Of a stretch of 64,000 bases of DNA, positions 34,795-46,179 are shown piece after piece. Source of the stretch: Cryobacterium lactosi (GTDB lineage: Bacteria; Actinomycetota; Actinomycetes; Actinomycetales; Microbacteriaceae); contig NZ_SOHM01000018.1 of the NCBI RefSeq assembly GCF_004403945.1, positions 1 through 64,000 of the forward strand. Direction: 5' to 3'. The notes beneath the pieces were generated by a model that had not been told where the DNA came from, did not search any database, and worked only from the letters and a program-made list of their open reading frames with translations. How positions within the stretch are numbered: position 1 is the stretch's first letter; each line of letters opens with the position of its first letter. The translations under genes were made by a program, and so were the position numbers.

Positions 34795-36464
34795 AGCTCG
34801 AACAGCTTTCCGGCCCAATCGTGGGCGCTTTCATACTCGGTGAATTCCTGGGCCAGGGCCACTTCACGGCGCCAGACGTCTGCGCGGTACTCCTCTGAAC
34901 CCGCCATCCGCGTGACGACCTCGATCGCCCCGGTCAGGAACAGCCCGGGCTCGCGGGACACGAGGGCGTCGGGCACGATGACGGTGCGCTGGGAGCCGAC
35001 GTCGGTGGAGATGACGGGAACTCCGGCGGCCAGGGCCTCCAGCGTGGTGAGGGTGAGGCCCTCGTTCTGAGAACTCAGCACGAGGCAGTCGATCCGGGCG
35101 AGGGTGTTGCTCACCGGGGCCGACTCGTCTACCCACTCGACGATGCCGGTCAGGTTGTGGCCGTCGATGTCCCTCCGCACGAAGTGCTCGAGCTCACCGC
35201 CGCCCTGGATCACGACCCGCACGGACAACCCCTGGATGTCCTGGAGTTCTCTGACCAGCTTGGTGAACAGGTAGGGACGTTTCTGGGCGGCGAAGCGGCC
35301 GATGAAGCCCAGGGTGAGCACGGACTCGTCGACGCGCGCGCGGGCTGTCTCAGCGACCGCCCCGGTCGTCGTGAGGCCGATCAGGGGCGCCAACGCGACC
35401 TTCGCCGGGTCGACGCGCTGCACATCGACGAACCAGTCCTGCAGTTGCGGCGAGATCACGTGATGCACGTCGATGAATTCGTCCAGAGCGGCGCCGATGG
35501 CCGGGTAGCCGCCGCCGTTGTATTCCAGGATGTGGTGGGTGGATGCCACGTGCAGGCCGGGGATCCGGTTACGCAGCCACGGCAGCCGGTCGTAGACCCA
35601 CCGGCTGTGGTGCACGAAGACGCCGCGGACGTCGAAATTCGTTGCGAGGGCTTCAAGCACCGGCTCGGAGTGTTCGGGCTGCCCGACCGGGTGAGTGAGC
35701 GCGAGGACGATCGCACCGTCCAGCTCGGCCCTGGTGATCCACGGGTGGGTGGACGGCACGTCGGTGATGACGATGGGGCGGAGGCCTTTGGCTCGGGCGA
35801 GGGCGATCGACTCCATCGCCCAGCGCTCCGCACCGCCTAGTTCGAGCCAGTGCAGGCCGAAGATGACGGCAGGTTCGCGTTCTGCCCTGGCTCCCCCGGT
35901 CGGTACGCCGGTCAGGTCGACGACCCGACGCTCCACCACGTGGGAATTCAGCGCGGACTCCCGTCCGCGAAGCAGCCACTGCCGCAACCGGTCGTATTCG
36001 AACGGGTACCGCCGTTCGATCCCGCCGCGCAGCCGCCAGTACAGGCTGGCCCGGCCGACGACCGCCGGTGCGCCTGGTTCGCGTTCCGGATCGAGGACGA
36101 TGTTGCGCACGCCGGTCTCCGGGTCGCTCCGCCAGCCCTTGCGGTGGTGCGTGTAATGCGGGTGCGGAGAGCCGGCCACCGTGCTCACGATGCTGAACTC
36201 GGCCACCTTGCGGGCTTCGGCGCGCACCTTCTCGTGCCGGGTGCCGGCATCCGTGAGGTGGGCCATGTCACCGGGACGGGCGATGTGCACCACGATGCGC
36301 AGGGTCACGCCGGGGTTGTCGAGGGCATGGAAGTTGGCCGCCGAGACCAGCAGGGCCAGTTGGCGCTCTGTCAGTGCGGACCCGAGCTGCTCTGCCGCGC
36401 GGGCTGACAGCTCGGCGCTGAACAATGCGGGGCGGCCGAAGGCCGTCGAGAGGAGGTCAGACAT
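34782..36464 (-). CDS. GT4 glycosyltransferase with an extra N-terminal region
   Basis: About 560 residues. The C-terminal 360 form a GT-B enzyme, with HWLELGGAERWAM, LGFIGRFAAQKRP and the nucleotide-sugar site SSQNEGLTLTTLEALAAG. The first 190 residues do not belong to the usual GT4 fold and are not recognised. It is cytoplasmic and probably extends a lipid-linked intermediate. It runs into the GlfT-like GT2 gene downstream. ATG 36464 is chosen because the region before it has no supporting signal; a longer frame to 36548 exists. Confidence 0.8.
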   Translation of the reverse strand: MSDLLSTAFGRPALFSAELSARAAEQLGSALTERQLALLVSAANFHALDNPGVTLRIVVHIARPGDMAHLTDAGTRHEKVRAEARKVAEFSIVSTVAGSPHPHYTHHRKGWRSDPETGVRNIVLDPEREPGAPAVVGRASLYWRLRGGIERRYPFEYDRLRQWLLRGRESALNSHVVERRVVDLTGVPTGGARAEREPAVIFGLHWLELGGAERWAMESIALARAKGLRPIVITDVPSTHPWITRAELDGAIVLALTHPVGQPEHSEPVLEALATNFDVRGVFVHHSRWVYDRLPWLRNRIPGLHVASTHHILEYNGGGYPAIGAALDEFIDVHHVISPQLQDWFVDVQRVDPAKVALAPLIGLTTTGAVAETARARVDESVLTLGFIGRFAAQKRPYLFTKLVRELQDIQGLSVRVVIQGGGELEHFVRRDIDGHNLTGIVEWVDESAPVSNTLARIDCLVLSSQNEGLTLTTLEALAAGVPVISTDVGSQRTVIVPDALVSREPGLFLTGAIEVVTRMAGSEEYRADVWRREVALAQEFTEYESAHDWAGKLFELWNK

Positions 36465-36544
36465 GGTGAAGAGGGTACTTTCACTTCGCTTGGCTGGCAG
36501 AAACAGGTGCTCGGTGGCGCCGTCGATTCCCGCAGCCGGCCGGA

Positions 36545-37768
36545 TCAAGCACGTGGTGCCTCGATGCCGGCCTGTTTGATGGGCACGTCGTCAACGGCGC
36601 GTTCGGGGATGTTCTGGAGGGACATGCGCCGCATGGCGCGACGGGCCGGCTCCTCGACCCACTTCCACAGGACGAAGCCGAAAAACGTGGCAAGCGCCGG
36701 GACCAGGAAGATGAGGATCTTACTCGCAAGTGTACCTTGCGCCAGGAACGGAAGCCTTTCCTGGGCCGTCCAGACGATTTCGATCAGTGGCATATGCACC
36801 AGATAGACGCTGTAGGACGCCATTCCGCCGACGACCAGCCACCGGTGTCCGAGCAGGCTCATGAGGCCCTTCCGACCCACCACGATCGCGCCGACGAAGA
36901 CCAGCAGGGCGGGCACTACGAGCACACCCCAGCGCTCGTTCACCCGGCCGTTGAGCAGGTACGCCACGATGAGCACCGCAACGATCAGGGCCGGCGCCAG
37001 CCAGTTGGCGATGCGCTGCGCGCCGGGCCGATTCTGTACCTTCTCGAGTGCGTAGAAGAGCAATCCGCCGGCTACGAACTCGCAGAGGATACGGATCAAC
37101 CACATCCAGGGGGCGTACAACGATCCGAGCGCGAGGGCGAACAGCACCACCGGCATCACGGTGAGCACCGCGAGGATGCCGAGGCCCCGGGAACCGAGCA
37201 CCCTGGACAGGCGGAAGAGCAACAGGGCAAGGACTGGGAAGAGCAGGTAGGCGAGTGCTTCGACGGACACCGACCAGGCGGCGCCGTTCCAGGTCAACCG
37301 GTTGAAGTCGGCTTCGGTCCACTGCACGACGAGGGTCGACTGGCGAAGAAAACTCCACACGCTGAAATCCCGCGGCGCGACGGGGTCCGTGGCGCCGAAG
37401 ATCAGGAAACTGCCGTGCCACACCGAGACGAAAGCCAGCATCACGAAGTAGGCCGGCCAGATCCTGGACAGTCGCGCCCACCAGAACTTGACTGTCGCCT
37501 TGCGCTCGAGGGAGCCGCCCATCTTCCGCCCGTAGTTCAGCGTGATGACGTAGCCGCTGAGGATGAAGAACAGGTCGACGCCGTAGTCGCCGTGGGTGAT
37601 GATCGGGGCGAACACGGCGTACACCGCCGGGAACTCCGCGGCGATGCTGAACCGGATGTGGAACAGCACCACCCAGAGCGCGGCGAGGATCCGCACACCG
37701 GTCAGCGCATGAATCTGCCTGATCGGGGCGGCCCCGACCGGGGTGTCGGCGAGGGAGGTTCCTGACAC
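36545..37768 (-). CDS. Acyltransferase family 3 (OafA-like) membrane protein
   Basis: A 407-residue protein with about ten helices. LTGVRILAALWVVLFHI contains the catalytic-type histidine in helix 1, and GDYGVDLFFILSGYVITL is the signature that follows. Such proteins use cytoplasmic acyl-CoA to O-acylate glycans outside the membrane. In this locus it probably acetylates or succinylates the polysaccharide. GTG 37768 is chosen because GGAAGG lies five bases upstream. It follows glf after 25 bases, in the same transcript. Confidence 0.88.
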   Translation of the reverse strand: MSGTSLADTPVGAAPIRQIHALTGVRILAALWVVLFHIRFSIAAEFPAVYAVFAPIITHGDYGVDLFFILSGYVITLNYGRKMGGSLERKATVKFWWARLSRIWPAYFVMLAFVSVWHGSFLIFGATDPVAPRDFSVWSFLRQSTLVVQWTEADFNRLTWNGAAWSVSVEALAYLLFPVLALLLFRLSRVLGSRGLGILAVLTVMPVVLFALALGSLYAPWMWLIRILCEFVAGGLLFYALEKVQNRPGAQRIANWLAPALIVAVLIVAYLLNGRVNERWGVLVVPALLVFVGAIVVGRKGLMSLLGHRWLVVGGMASYSVYLVHMPLIEIVWTAQERLPFLAQGTLASKILIFLVPALATFFGFVLWKWVEEPARRAMRRMSLQNIPERAVDDVPIKQAGIEAPRA

Positions 37769-37793
37769 GTCAGCCTTCCGTTCGGCGGCCCGC

Positions 37794-38975
<1,182 letters not shown>

Positions 38976-39007
38976 TTACGCCGGCCGCTTCGGACCAAAC
39001 TTTGATC

Positions 39008-39853
39008 CTACTGGGGCGTGTCTGTGTGCTTGCTCACGGCCATCCGACGATAGACCGCGCGGCGGATGACGACCGGAACGAAGCGGTACCCGCCACGCAC
39101 GATCACATTGCGCAGGAACTGGCCGGGTGTGACGAACCTGTCGGCCAGCAGCCGGCGTTGCAGGGCGAGCTCACTGCGGAACAGGGACAGGCCGCCGCGC
39201 CGGTTGTACGCGCCGGAGTCGACCCGGTACATGACCAGGGGTTCCGGCAGGTTGCGCACGGTGGCGCCGTTCATGATCATCCTGGCGAACAGCCAGTAGT
39301 CCTCCATGAGAGGAAGGTGCCGGTAACCGCCGGAGGCCTCCACGGCGGACTTGCGGTACACGACGGTCGGGTGGTTGAACGGGTCGCGGAATCTCGCCTG
39401 GCGGGTGATTTCGGCCTGTCCGACCGGAGGGACCCTGCGGCCGAGGATCTTGTCCAGCTCATTGAATTCGAGCATGCCCGTTCCGACCAGGTCACAGCCC
39501 TCTTCGATGGCGGGCAGCTGCTTGGCGAAACGTTCGGGCAGCGAGATGTCGTCGGCATCCATTCGTGCGACCACGTCGAACCGGCAGGCGGCCAACCCCA
39601 GGGTGAGCGCAACGGCCAGGCCGACGTTGACGTCCAGGTCGACCCGGCGAACCTCGACCGGTGACGCGGCGATGGCCGCCGCGACGGCGTCGGCGAGGGC
39701 CGGGCTGATCGGTCCGTCCCGCACCAGGACGACCTCGGCGGGTCGGCGGATCTGGTCGGTGACGGCGCTGGAGAACGCCCGGGTGAAATACTCCGGCCGG
39801 TCGCCCAGGTACACCGGCAGCAGCAACGAGAAGGAGAGGTCGGTGGCTGTCAC
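39008..39853 (-). CDS. GT2 glycosyltransferase (EpsE-like)
   Basis: A 281-residue GT-A protein with LLLPVYLGDRPEYF, VLVRDGP, the metal site ARMDADDISLP and RDPFNHPTVVYRK. The last 60 residues are basic (VIRRAVYRRMAVSK), which suggests membrane association. It overlaps the preceding GT2 gene by ATGA. It resembles exopolysaccharide transferases such as EpsE. Donor and linkage are unknown. Confidence 0.82.
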   Translation of the reverse strand: MTATDLSFSLLLPVYLGDRPEYFTRAFSSAVTDQIRRPAEVVLVRDGPISPALADAVAAAIAASPVEVRRVDLDVNVGLAVALTLGLAACRFDVVARMDADDISLPERFAKQLPAIEEGCDLVGTGMLEFNELDKILGRRVPPVGQAEITRQARFRDPFNHPTVVYRKSAVEASGGYRHLPLMEDYWLFARMIMNGATVRNLPEPLVMYRVDSGAYNRRGGLSLFRSELALQRRLLADRFVTPGQFLRNVIVRGGYRFVPVVIRRAVYRRMAVSKHTDTPQ

Positions 39854-40839
39854 GACGAGGACCTCGTCGGGCCTGACTGCGCAGAGGCGACGGACTCCGC
39901 AGCGGCGACGGACTCGCTGACCCGGCCGAACCCGGCGAGGACCTCATCGTTGCCGGCCGGGCGGGTGGTGAGCCCTTCGCGCAGGCCGTCCCGCAGACCT
40001 TGCCAGAGCGTGGCGCGGTCGGCGGAGTGCGCGAAGGTGCTGACCCAGCTCCTGGCCGTCGCCCCGGCGTAGAGCAACCGTTCGGCGTTGGAGAGGGCCG
40101 GTGAGAGACGCAGCAGCCAGAGCTTGTTGCGCACCTCCAGCCGGAACCGGGGCCCGGGATCGATGTTCGTCGACCCGAACACCTTGGTCTTGTGCACGAC
40201 AACGCTGCGCCGGCAGATGTACCCGGTGGATCCGCGCAGTATCCGCGCGGTGTACTCGAAGTCGTCGTTCCAGAGGAAGTACGCGGCGACCGGCAGGCCG
40301 TGCTGCCGGATGGCGCGCGCGTCGATCATGACCGAGACGAACGACGCCGAGCGGACCGGATAGCAGTCGAATTCGCGAGCGCGCTCCAGGGCGCTGCGGG
40401 AGGCGAAGGGTCGCGCCCGCGGCATGTTCATGGGGTGGTCCCTGCCGTCCGTCCAGTGCACGGCGGAGGCGAGGATCCGGGTGGTCGCCGGAGCATGCGT
40501 CCGGGCAATGAGCAGTTCAGCGAGGGCGGTCTCGGTGGGGACGGTGTCGTCGTCCATCAGCCAGACCAGGTCTGCGCCGAGCGGACCGACGGCCTCGGCC
40601 AGGCCGGCGGTGAAGCCGCCTGCTCCGCCGGTGTTGCGGTCCAGCACGACCAGGGTGACTTCTGGATGCGCCGCACGGACGGCCTCGGCCGTGCCGTCGG
40701 TGGATGCGTTGTCCACCACCAGCACGTCATCGGGCCGTCGGGTCTGACCGGCCAGGGCGGCGAGGCTCTCCAGGAGCAGGTCACGACGGTTGAAGGCAAC
40801 GACCACGACCACGACTTTCTCACCGGGTGTCTTGGTCAT
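39850..40839 (-). CDS. GT2 glycosyltransferase, GlfT/rhamnosyl type (copy B)
   Basis: A 329-residue GT-A protein with VVVAFNRRDLL, VVDNASTDGTAE, NTGGAGGFTAG, WLMDDDTVP and FLWNDDFEYTARI. It shares its motif order with the gene at 33.9-34.8 kb and is probably a paralogue. It overlaps its neighbours by four bases on each side (39850-39853 and 40836-40839), so it is translated together with the YfhO-like copy B and the next GT2. Galactofuranose or rhamnose transfer is plausible. Confidence 0.82.
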   Translation of the reverse strand: MTKTPGEKVVVVVVAFNRRDLLLESLAALAGQTRRPDDVLVVDNASTDGTAEAVRAAHPEVTLVVLDRNTGGAGGFTAGLAEAVGPLGADLVWLMDDDTVPTETALAELLIARTHAPATTRILASAVHWTDGRDHPMNMPRARPFASRSALERAREFDCYPVRSASFVSVMIDARAIRQHGLPVAAYFLWNDDFEYTARILRGSTGYICRRSVVVHKTKVFGSTNIDPGPRFRLEVRNKLWLLRLSPALSNAERLLYAGATARSWVSTFAHSADRATLWQGLRDGLREGLTTRPAGNDEVLAGFGRVSESVAAAESVASAQSGPTRSSS

Positions 40840-43070
40840 GAGTTCTCAACTTTCAGTGGTTCCCGCAGCTCGGTGGCCCAGGCCGGCCGGGGGCGTGATC
40901 CGGCCCGGCCTCGTCCCCAGAGCCGGATGGCACCCCAGCCCAGGAGCAGAAGGACCAGGAGGACGCCGGAGAGGATCTGGACGGGCCAGCCCGGCGCCCG
41001 GAAGGACACCGTCACGACCTCGCCGGCGGAATCGGCAGGAATGTCGATGCCCATCATGAACCCGTTGATGAGTTCGTCGGACACCGTTCCGCCGTCAACC
41101 TCGTAGCCGGGCCACGAGATCCGGCTCAGGGCGACCTGGCCGCCGTCGGCGCCGACCTCGTCGACGCGGAAGGAGACGCCCATATCGTCTTCGTGGAGCA
41201 CGGTCACCGAGGTCTCGTCGTCGGACCACACGACGCTGCCGGCGCCGGGTACCGGGGTGTCCCTGACGATCAACCTGGTCAGCGCGGTGTCAGCCGCCAC
41301 CTGCCAGCCGGCGGGCGTCTCGGCCCACAGCTCTTCAGGAACCGAGCTCTTCACGATCAAGATCGAGCTGACGCCCAGGTCATCCACGAGGTTCTGCTCG
41401 GTGTCGGAATCCGCCGTGAACAGCTTCGGCAACAGGTCGGCACAGGTCACGCCCTGATAGGCCATGCACAGCGCATCGCCGTACCCCGGGTAGAAGACCG
41501 AGGTGTACGCGTTCTGCACCGGAGCCTCCGGGATGTACCAGAGATTGGCGACGGTCGTTTCGGCCCAGTCGCCCTGCTGGATCTGACCGTTCTGCGGTCC
41601 GCCGACCACGAGGACATCGCCCTTCGCGTCGGCGAGCAGGTCCCGGTAGCTCTGCACCGAACTGGGTACCTGGTAGTTGAGCAGCGGGCCGCTGGTGTGC
41701 ACGACGTGCTGGGGCAGGATGACACCCAGGGTGACCAGAACCGCCAGAGCGGGCAGCAGCCAGGCTCGTGAGGCCCTGGCCCGGTCCCGCCAGGGGGCGG
41801 ACAGGCCCGGCAGACCACGCGGAGAGGTGATCCGGTAGAACACCCAGAGCACGATGATCACCGCGAGGATCGCGAGGGCGACCACCCCGGCGTATTGCGG
41901 ACCCTGGAACACCGTCAACAGGCCGCCGAAAACCGCGTATGCGCTGCCGGCCAGGAACCGCCGGCGGGAGAGCACCTCGACCCGGGCCAGGGACAACCCG
42001 ATGGCGAGGATCAGTAGCACCGCGATGGCCAGATACGGCATCATGCGCAACGGGATCCGGAGTGGTCCGACGTCGCTGGGCAGGAGCACACCGATCAATG
42101 CGACGCCGAAGAAGATGACGACGCTCAGCCGGGTGGCGAGAACCGGCATCAGCCGCTTCCAGGCGATGAAGGCGAACAGCGGGAGCATCCAACTTATGTA
42201 GACCAGCGGCGCCGAGGGGAAGAAGGCGCCGAAGAAGCCGACCTGCGGGATCCCGACCGGCGTGTTCGCGGCCACCAGACCGCTCAGGTCCACCGTCAGC
42301 AGCCCTGTGTTCACGACACCCTTGGTGCGCCCGGACGTTCCCGCGGTCAGCAGGCCGGGCAGGTGCACGATGACCGCGAACAGACCGGCACCGGTGGCGA
42401 TCAGGAACGCCCGCACGATGGATGCCCGGTGCCGGGCGATGAACGCCTCAGCGATCGTGGCGGCGAGAGCGACGGCCAGGAAGATGGTGGCGTGCACGTA
42501 GCCGATGCCGACCGTACCGATGCATGCCAGGAGAGCAAGGGTGGGCGACTTGGCCGAGAAGACGGCGCGCCTGGTCAGCGCCCAGGCCAGCGCCCACATG
42601 CTCCAGGCCAGCAGACCGTTCACCCAGGTGGTCGCATCCAGGTAGAACGTCACGCCCGTGAACGGCAGCGCGACGGCCACCGCTGCCGCCCACCCCCGGC
42701 TGGACTGGAAGGTGCGCGCCAGCAGGTACGCGCCCAGCGAACCCGCGACCAGGCAGACGACCTTGACCACGGTGGAGAAGATCAAGGCGTTGCCCGCCCA
42801 GTGCGACCAGAGGCCGATCAGCCAGAGGACCGGGCTGAAGATGCCCCAGGCGCCTTCGGCGAGGTAGTTGCCGGACTGCCAGACCAGGGGGTTGATCAGC
42901 GACCAGTTCCCCTCGAGGATGCGGGTGCCGATCTCGTACCACTGGCCGAAGGCACCGGACTGGGTGTCGTCGATGAAGTAGTAGCCGCGGTTGACCAGCA
43001 GTGGGAGAGCGGCCCCGAGCAGTACGGCGACGACCACAACGGCGGGCCACACGAATCTCGACTTCACCAA
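40836..43070 (-). CDS. YfhO-like large membrane protein (copy B)
   Basis: A 744-residue protein with the same layout as copy A: about twelve helices, an outer domain with a cysteine pair (DALCMAYQGVTCADLL) and a final helix. Matched segments include FIDDTQSGAFGQWYEIG, SGNYLAEGAWG and SRISWPGYEVDGG. It is a probable GT-C enzyme acting on a surface glycan. It begins at GTG 43070 and leads a three-gene operon with two GT2 genes. The 199-base gap to the divergent GT2 gene at 43270 must carry both promoters; none is clear. Confidence 0.75.
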   Translation of the reverse strand: MVKSRFVWPAVVVVAVLLGAALPLLVNRGYYFIDDTQSGAFGQWYEIGTRILEGNWSLINPLVWQSGNYLAEGAWGIFSPVLWLIGLWSHWAGNALIFSTVVKVVCLVAGSLGAYLLARTFQSSRGWAAAVAVALPFTGVTFYLDATTWVNGLLAWSMWALAWALTRRAVFSAKSPTLALLACIGTVGIGYVHATIFLAVALAATIAEAFIARHRASIVRAFLIATGAGLFAVIVHLPGLLTAGTSGRTKGVVNTGLLTVDLSGLVAANTPVGIPQVGFFGAFFPSAPLVYISWMLPLFAFIAWKRLMPVLATRLSVVIFFGVALIGVLLPSDVGPLRIPLRMMPYLAIAVLLILAIGLSLARVEVLSRRRFLAGSAYAVFGGLLTVFQGPQYAGVVALAILAVIIVLWVFYRITSPRGLPGLSAPWRDRARASRAWLLPALAVLVTLGVILPQHVVHTSGPLLNYQVPSSVQSYRDLLADAKGDVLVVGGPQNGQIQQGDWAETTVANLWYIPEAPVQNAYTSVFYPGYGDALCMAYQGVTCADLLPKLFTADSDTEQNLVDDLGVSSILIVKSSVPEELWAETPAGWQVAADTALTRLIVRDTPVPGAGSVVWSDDETSVTVLHEDDMGVSFRVDEVGADGGQVALSRISWPGYEVDGGTVSDELINGFMMGIDIPADSAGEVVTVSFRAPGWPVQILSGVLLVLLLLGWGAIRLWGRGRAGSRPRPAWATELREPLKVENS

Positions 43071-43269
43071 CAGAATGCCCTTTTCTCGCCCTGATCAGGA
43101 TGTGACGGTCGTCACTGTGCGCGCCCGCAGGGGTGATTGCCGGCCCGCTCCGCGCGAACCGCCTCCCCATTCTCGCCTAGGGCCGCCCCGCGCGGGGACA
43201 GAGCTCCCTCAGGAGCACCCGGTATCGTGAAGGCTCAGCACTACGAAGGATGCGAGTCACACCTAACCT

Positions 43270-44157
43270 ATGACACACGATGCGATGTTCCCTGATGATC
43301 AGCCTCTCGTCTCTATCGTCATCCCCGCCTATAACAATGCGGACTACCTCGACGAGACCATGAAGAGTGTGCTGGGCCAGACGTACACCAACCTCGAGGT
43401 GATCGTCTCCGATCACGCATCCACCGACGACACCTGGGCCGTCATGCAGCGCTACAGCTCCGACCCCCGGGTAACCCTCCTGCACACCGAGGGCGGCGGC
43501 GGCGCACTGCGCAACTGGAACCGGGTGAGCCAGGCTGCCACCGGCGACCTGATCAAACTCGTCTGCGGCGACGACCTGCTCTACCCCACCATCGTCGCCC
43601 AGCAGGTCGCTGCGCTCATCAATGAGCCCGGCGCCATGCTCGCCGCTTCCCCGCGGGACATCGTCGACGCCAACGGCGCTCCGGTGCTCAAGAACCGCGG
43701 CCTGGCCGGCCTGACCGGCGTGCACGACGGTGCCGTCGCCGTGCGCAAGACCGTCACCCAGGGCACCAACATCTTCGGAGAACCCGGCTGCGTGCTGATG
43801 CGCCGCAGCGCCCTGGAGAAGGTGGGCTGGTGGGATTCCCGCTGGCCGTACCTGATCGACGAAACCTCCTATTCGATGGTGCTGCTGGAGGGAAAGTTCG
43901 TCGGCGTCCCCGGCAGCCTCGCCGGTTTCCGCATCTCAGACAGCCAGTGGAGCGTACGCCTGGTCGCCGAGCAGGCCGAGCAGGCGATCGGCTTCCACAA
44001 CTGGCTGGCGAAGACCCGCCCGGATGTCATCTCGGCCACCGACCGGCGCATCGGCAACACCCGCGCCAGGGTGATGGCCCAGGTCCGCCGGCTCGCCTAC
44101 ATCTGGCTCGGCCGCCGCATGTCCAAGGCGGTGACGACGGATGCCGCAGCCAACTGA
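43270..44157 (+). CDS. GT2 glycosyltransferase
   Basis: A 295-residue GT-A protein: VSIVIPAYNNADYLDE, VIVSDHASTDDT, and LVCGDDLLYPT as the metal-binding acidic site (DD rather than DxD). WWDSRWPYLIDETSYSMVL provides candidate catalytic acids. A basic C-terminus may contact the membrane. It is the first gene of an operon with the GT2 and epimerase genes that follow, overlapping the next by 17 bases. Donor unknown. Confidence 0.8.
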   Translation: MTHDAMFPDDQPLVSIVIPAYNNADYLDETMKSVLGQTYTNLEVIVSDHASTDDTWAVMQRYSSDPRVTLLHTEGGGGALRNWNRVSQAATGDLIKLVCGDDLLYPTIVAQQVAALINEPGAMLAASPRDIVDANGAPVLKNRGLAGLTGVHDGAVAVRKTVTQGTNIFGEPGCVLMRRSALEKVGWWDSRWPYLIDETSYSMVLLEGKFVGVPGSLAGFRISDSQWSVRLVAEQAEQAIGFHNWLAKTRPDVISATDRRIGNTRARVMAQVRRLAYIWLGRRMSKAVTTDAAAN

Positions 44158-45214
44158 CCCGGCCGACGAAACCGCCCGTGTGGTAGGTTCTGAACCCGTG
44201 ACACTCCCCTCAGCAGAACCCGACGTCGCCGACCACACCATCTCGATCGTCATCCCCGTCTACCAGGGAGAACGCACCCTCACCGGCGTGCTCGACGAGA
44301 TCGAACCGCTGACCCGGCTGAGCATCACCCCCGACGGGTACAGCTTCCAGGTTGAAGAGGTCCTGCTGGTCTTCGACCACGGCCCTGACGACTCCGCGTC
44401 GATCATCCGCAGCATCACCGAACGTTTCCCGTTCGCCCGCGGCATCTGGCTGAGCAAGAACTTCGGCCAGCACGCCGCCACCCTCGCCGGCATGGCGTCC
44501 TCCGGCGGTGACTGGATCGTCACCCTCGACGAGGACGGCCAGCACGACCCGCGCGCCATCGGCGGGATGCTCGACACCGCCATGCGCGAGCAGGCCAGCG
44601 TCGTCTACGCCAAACCGACCAACCCGGCCCCGCACGGGCCGGTGCGCAACGCCGCCTCGAAGACGGCCAAGTACCTGCTCACCAAGCTCTCGGGCACCGG
44701 CGCCGCCGCCGACTACCAGAGCTACCGGCTGATGCTCGGCAACATCGGCCGCAGCGTCGCCGCCTATGCCGGCTCCGGGGTGTACCTCGACGTCGCCATC
44801 GGCTGGGTCGCCTCCCGCGTCACGACCTCCCCGGTCGAACTGCGCGAGGAAGGCGAACGCAGCTCGGGCTACTCGGCCCGCCGGTTGTTCTCGCACTTCT
44901 GGCGCATGATCCTCACCACCGGCACCAGGGGGCTGCGGATCGTCAGCGGCCTCGGTGTGATCTTCGCCGTGATCGGCGTGATCTTCGCAATCGTCATCTT
45001 CATCCAGCGCCTCGCCGGTGACATCGCGATCCAGGGCTGGGCGTCGCTCAGCGTGCTGGTGCTGCTGAGCGCCGGGTTCATCCTGTTCTCGCTGGGCATC
45101 ATCGCCGAGTACATCGGCATCAACGTGAACATGGCCATGGGCAAGCCGCCGTACCTGATCACGACCGACCCGGCGGATGGGCCTCTCGGGCGGACGCGCA
45201 AAGCCGCCAAGTGA
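44141..45214 (+). CDS. GtrB/ArnC-like GT2 with two C-terminal helices
   Basis: A 357-residue protein: a GT-A domain (ISIVIPVYQGERTL, VFDHGPDDS, TLDEDGQHDPRAI) followed by two membrane helices (about 265-290 and 300-325). This is the layout of polyprenyl-phosphate-sugar synthases such as GtrB. It would charge a lipid carrier with a sugar for an outer-face transferase such as the YfhO-like proteins. Start alternatives are ATG 44141 and GTG 44198. The following epimerase overlaps by GTGA and may make or alter its NDP-sugar. Confidence 0.82.
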   Translation: MPQPTDPADETARVVGSEPVTLPSAEPDVADHTISIVIPVYQGERTLTGVLDEIEPLTRLSITPDGYSFQVEEVLLVFDHGPDDSASIIRSITERFPFARGIWLSKNFGQHAATLAGMASSGGDWIVTLDEDGQHDPRAIGGMLDTAMREQASVVYAKPTNPAPHGPVRNAASKTAKYLLTKLSGTGAAADYQSYRLMLGNIGRSVAAYAGSGVYLDVAIGWVASRVTTSPVELREEGERSSGYSARRLFSHFWRMILTTGTRGLRIVSGLGVIFAVIGVIFAIVIFIQRLAGDIAIQGWASLSVLVLLSAGFILFSLGIIAEYIGINVNMAMGKPPYLITTDPADGPLGRTRKAAK

Positions 45215-46179
45215 CCACCTACGTCTGGGTGATCGGGGCCAGGGGCCTCCTGGGCAGCGCCACGGCCGCCGCGATCACCCGCCGCACCGGCTGGGAGCTG
45301 CTGAGCGCTGACCCCCTGCCCTGGGCGGACGACGAGGCGCTCTCCGCTGCGGCAGCCGCGACGGCGACCAGGCTGTTGGCCACCGCCGCGACCGAGCGCG
45401 CGAATTGGGCGGTCCTCTGGCTGGCCGGCAACGCCGTCACGTCCACCCCGCCTGAGGCGATCAGCCGGGAACTCCGCCAGCTGCGCCTGGTGCTGGATGC
45501 CGTCGGCGGCGCGGCCGCCTACCAGGGCACCTCACGCTCCGGCGCCGTGTTCTACGCGTCCTCGGCCGGCGGCGTGTACGGCGGTTCGGCGCATCCGCCG
45601 TTCGACGAGCAGAGCACACCGGTGCCGATCTCCGGCTATGGGCGGTTCAAGCTGGACGCCGAGGCGAGCCTGTTCGATTTCTCCCGCGCCACCGGTGTCT
45701 CGGTGCTCGCCGGCCGGATCGCCAACCTGTACGGTCCGGGGCAGAAGCTGGGCAAGATGCAGGGACTGATCTCCCACCTGGCCAAAGCCCAGTTCTCGCC
45801 GAAGCCTGCGTCGATCTTCGTGCCGCTGGAAACCATGCGCGACTACATCTTCGTGCGTGACTGCGCCGAACTCGTGCTGGATTGTGTCGCCAGGCTGCTC
45901 ACGGTCACCGAGGCGACCGGGCGCACCGAGGCGATCAAGAACCTTGCCTCCGGCCAGGCCGTGACGATCAGCAACCTGCTCGGCCAGATCCGCAGCCTCG
46001 CCAAGGGCCGGCCGAACGTGATGCTCGGCTACTCGGCTGAGGCCTCGATGCAGGGTCTGGACCTGCGCATCACCTCGACGGTGTGGCCGGACCTGGACCG
46101 ACGGCAGCTGACCAGCCTGCCCGCCGGCATCAAGGCCACCATGGACGACGTCCTCGCCCACATCCAGTCCGGCGGCTAG
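45211..46179 (+). CDS. NAD-dependent epimerase/dehydratase (SDR)
   Basis: A 322-residue extended SDR. The Rossmann motif is GARGLLGSA, the catalytic serine is in [11 protein letters not shown], and the YxxxK pair is YGRFK. It probably reduces or epimerises an NDP-sugar used by the GtrB-like enzyme, to which it is coupled by a GTGA overlap. It converges on rmlA with a 4-base overlap. The reaction cannot be named from sequence. Confidence 0.8.
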   Translation: MTTYVWVIGARGLLGSATAAAITRRTGWELLSADPLPWADDEALSAAAAATATRLLATAATERANWAVLWLAGNAVTSTPPEAISRELRQLRLVLDAVGGAAAYQGTSRSGAVFYASSAGGVYGGSAHPPFDEQSTPVPISGYGRFKLDAEASLFDFSRATGVSVLAGRIANLYGPGQKLGKMQGLISHLAKAQFSPKPASIFVPLETMRDYIFVRDCAELVLDCVARLLTVTEATGRTEAIKNLASGQAVTISNLLGQIRSLAKGRPNVMLGYSAEASMQGLDLRITSTVWPDLDRRQLTSLPAGIKATMDDVLAHIQSGG

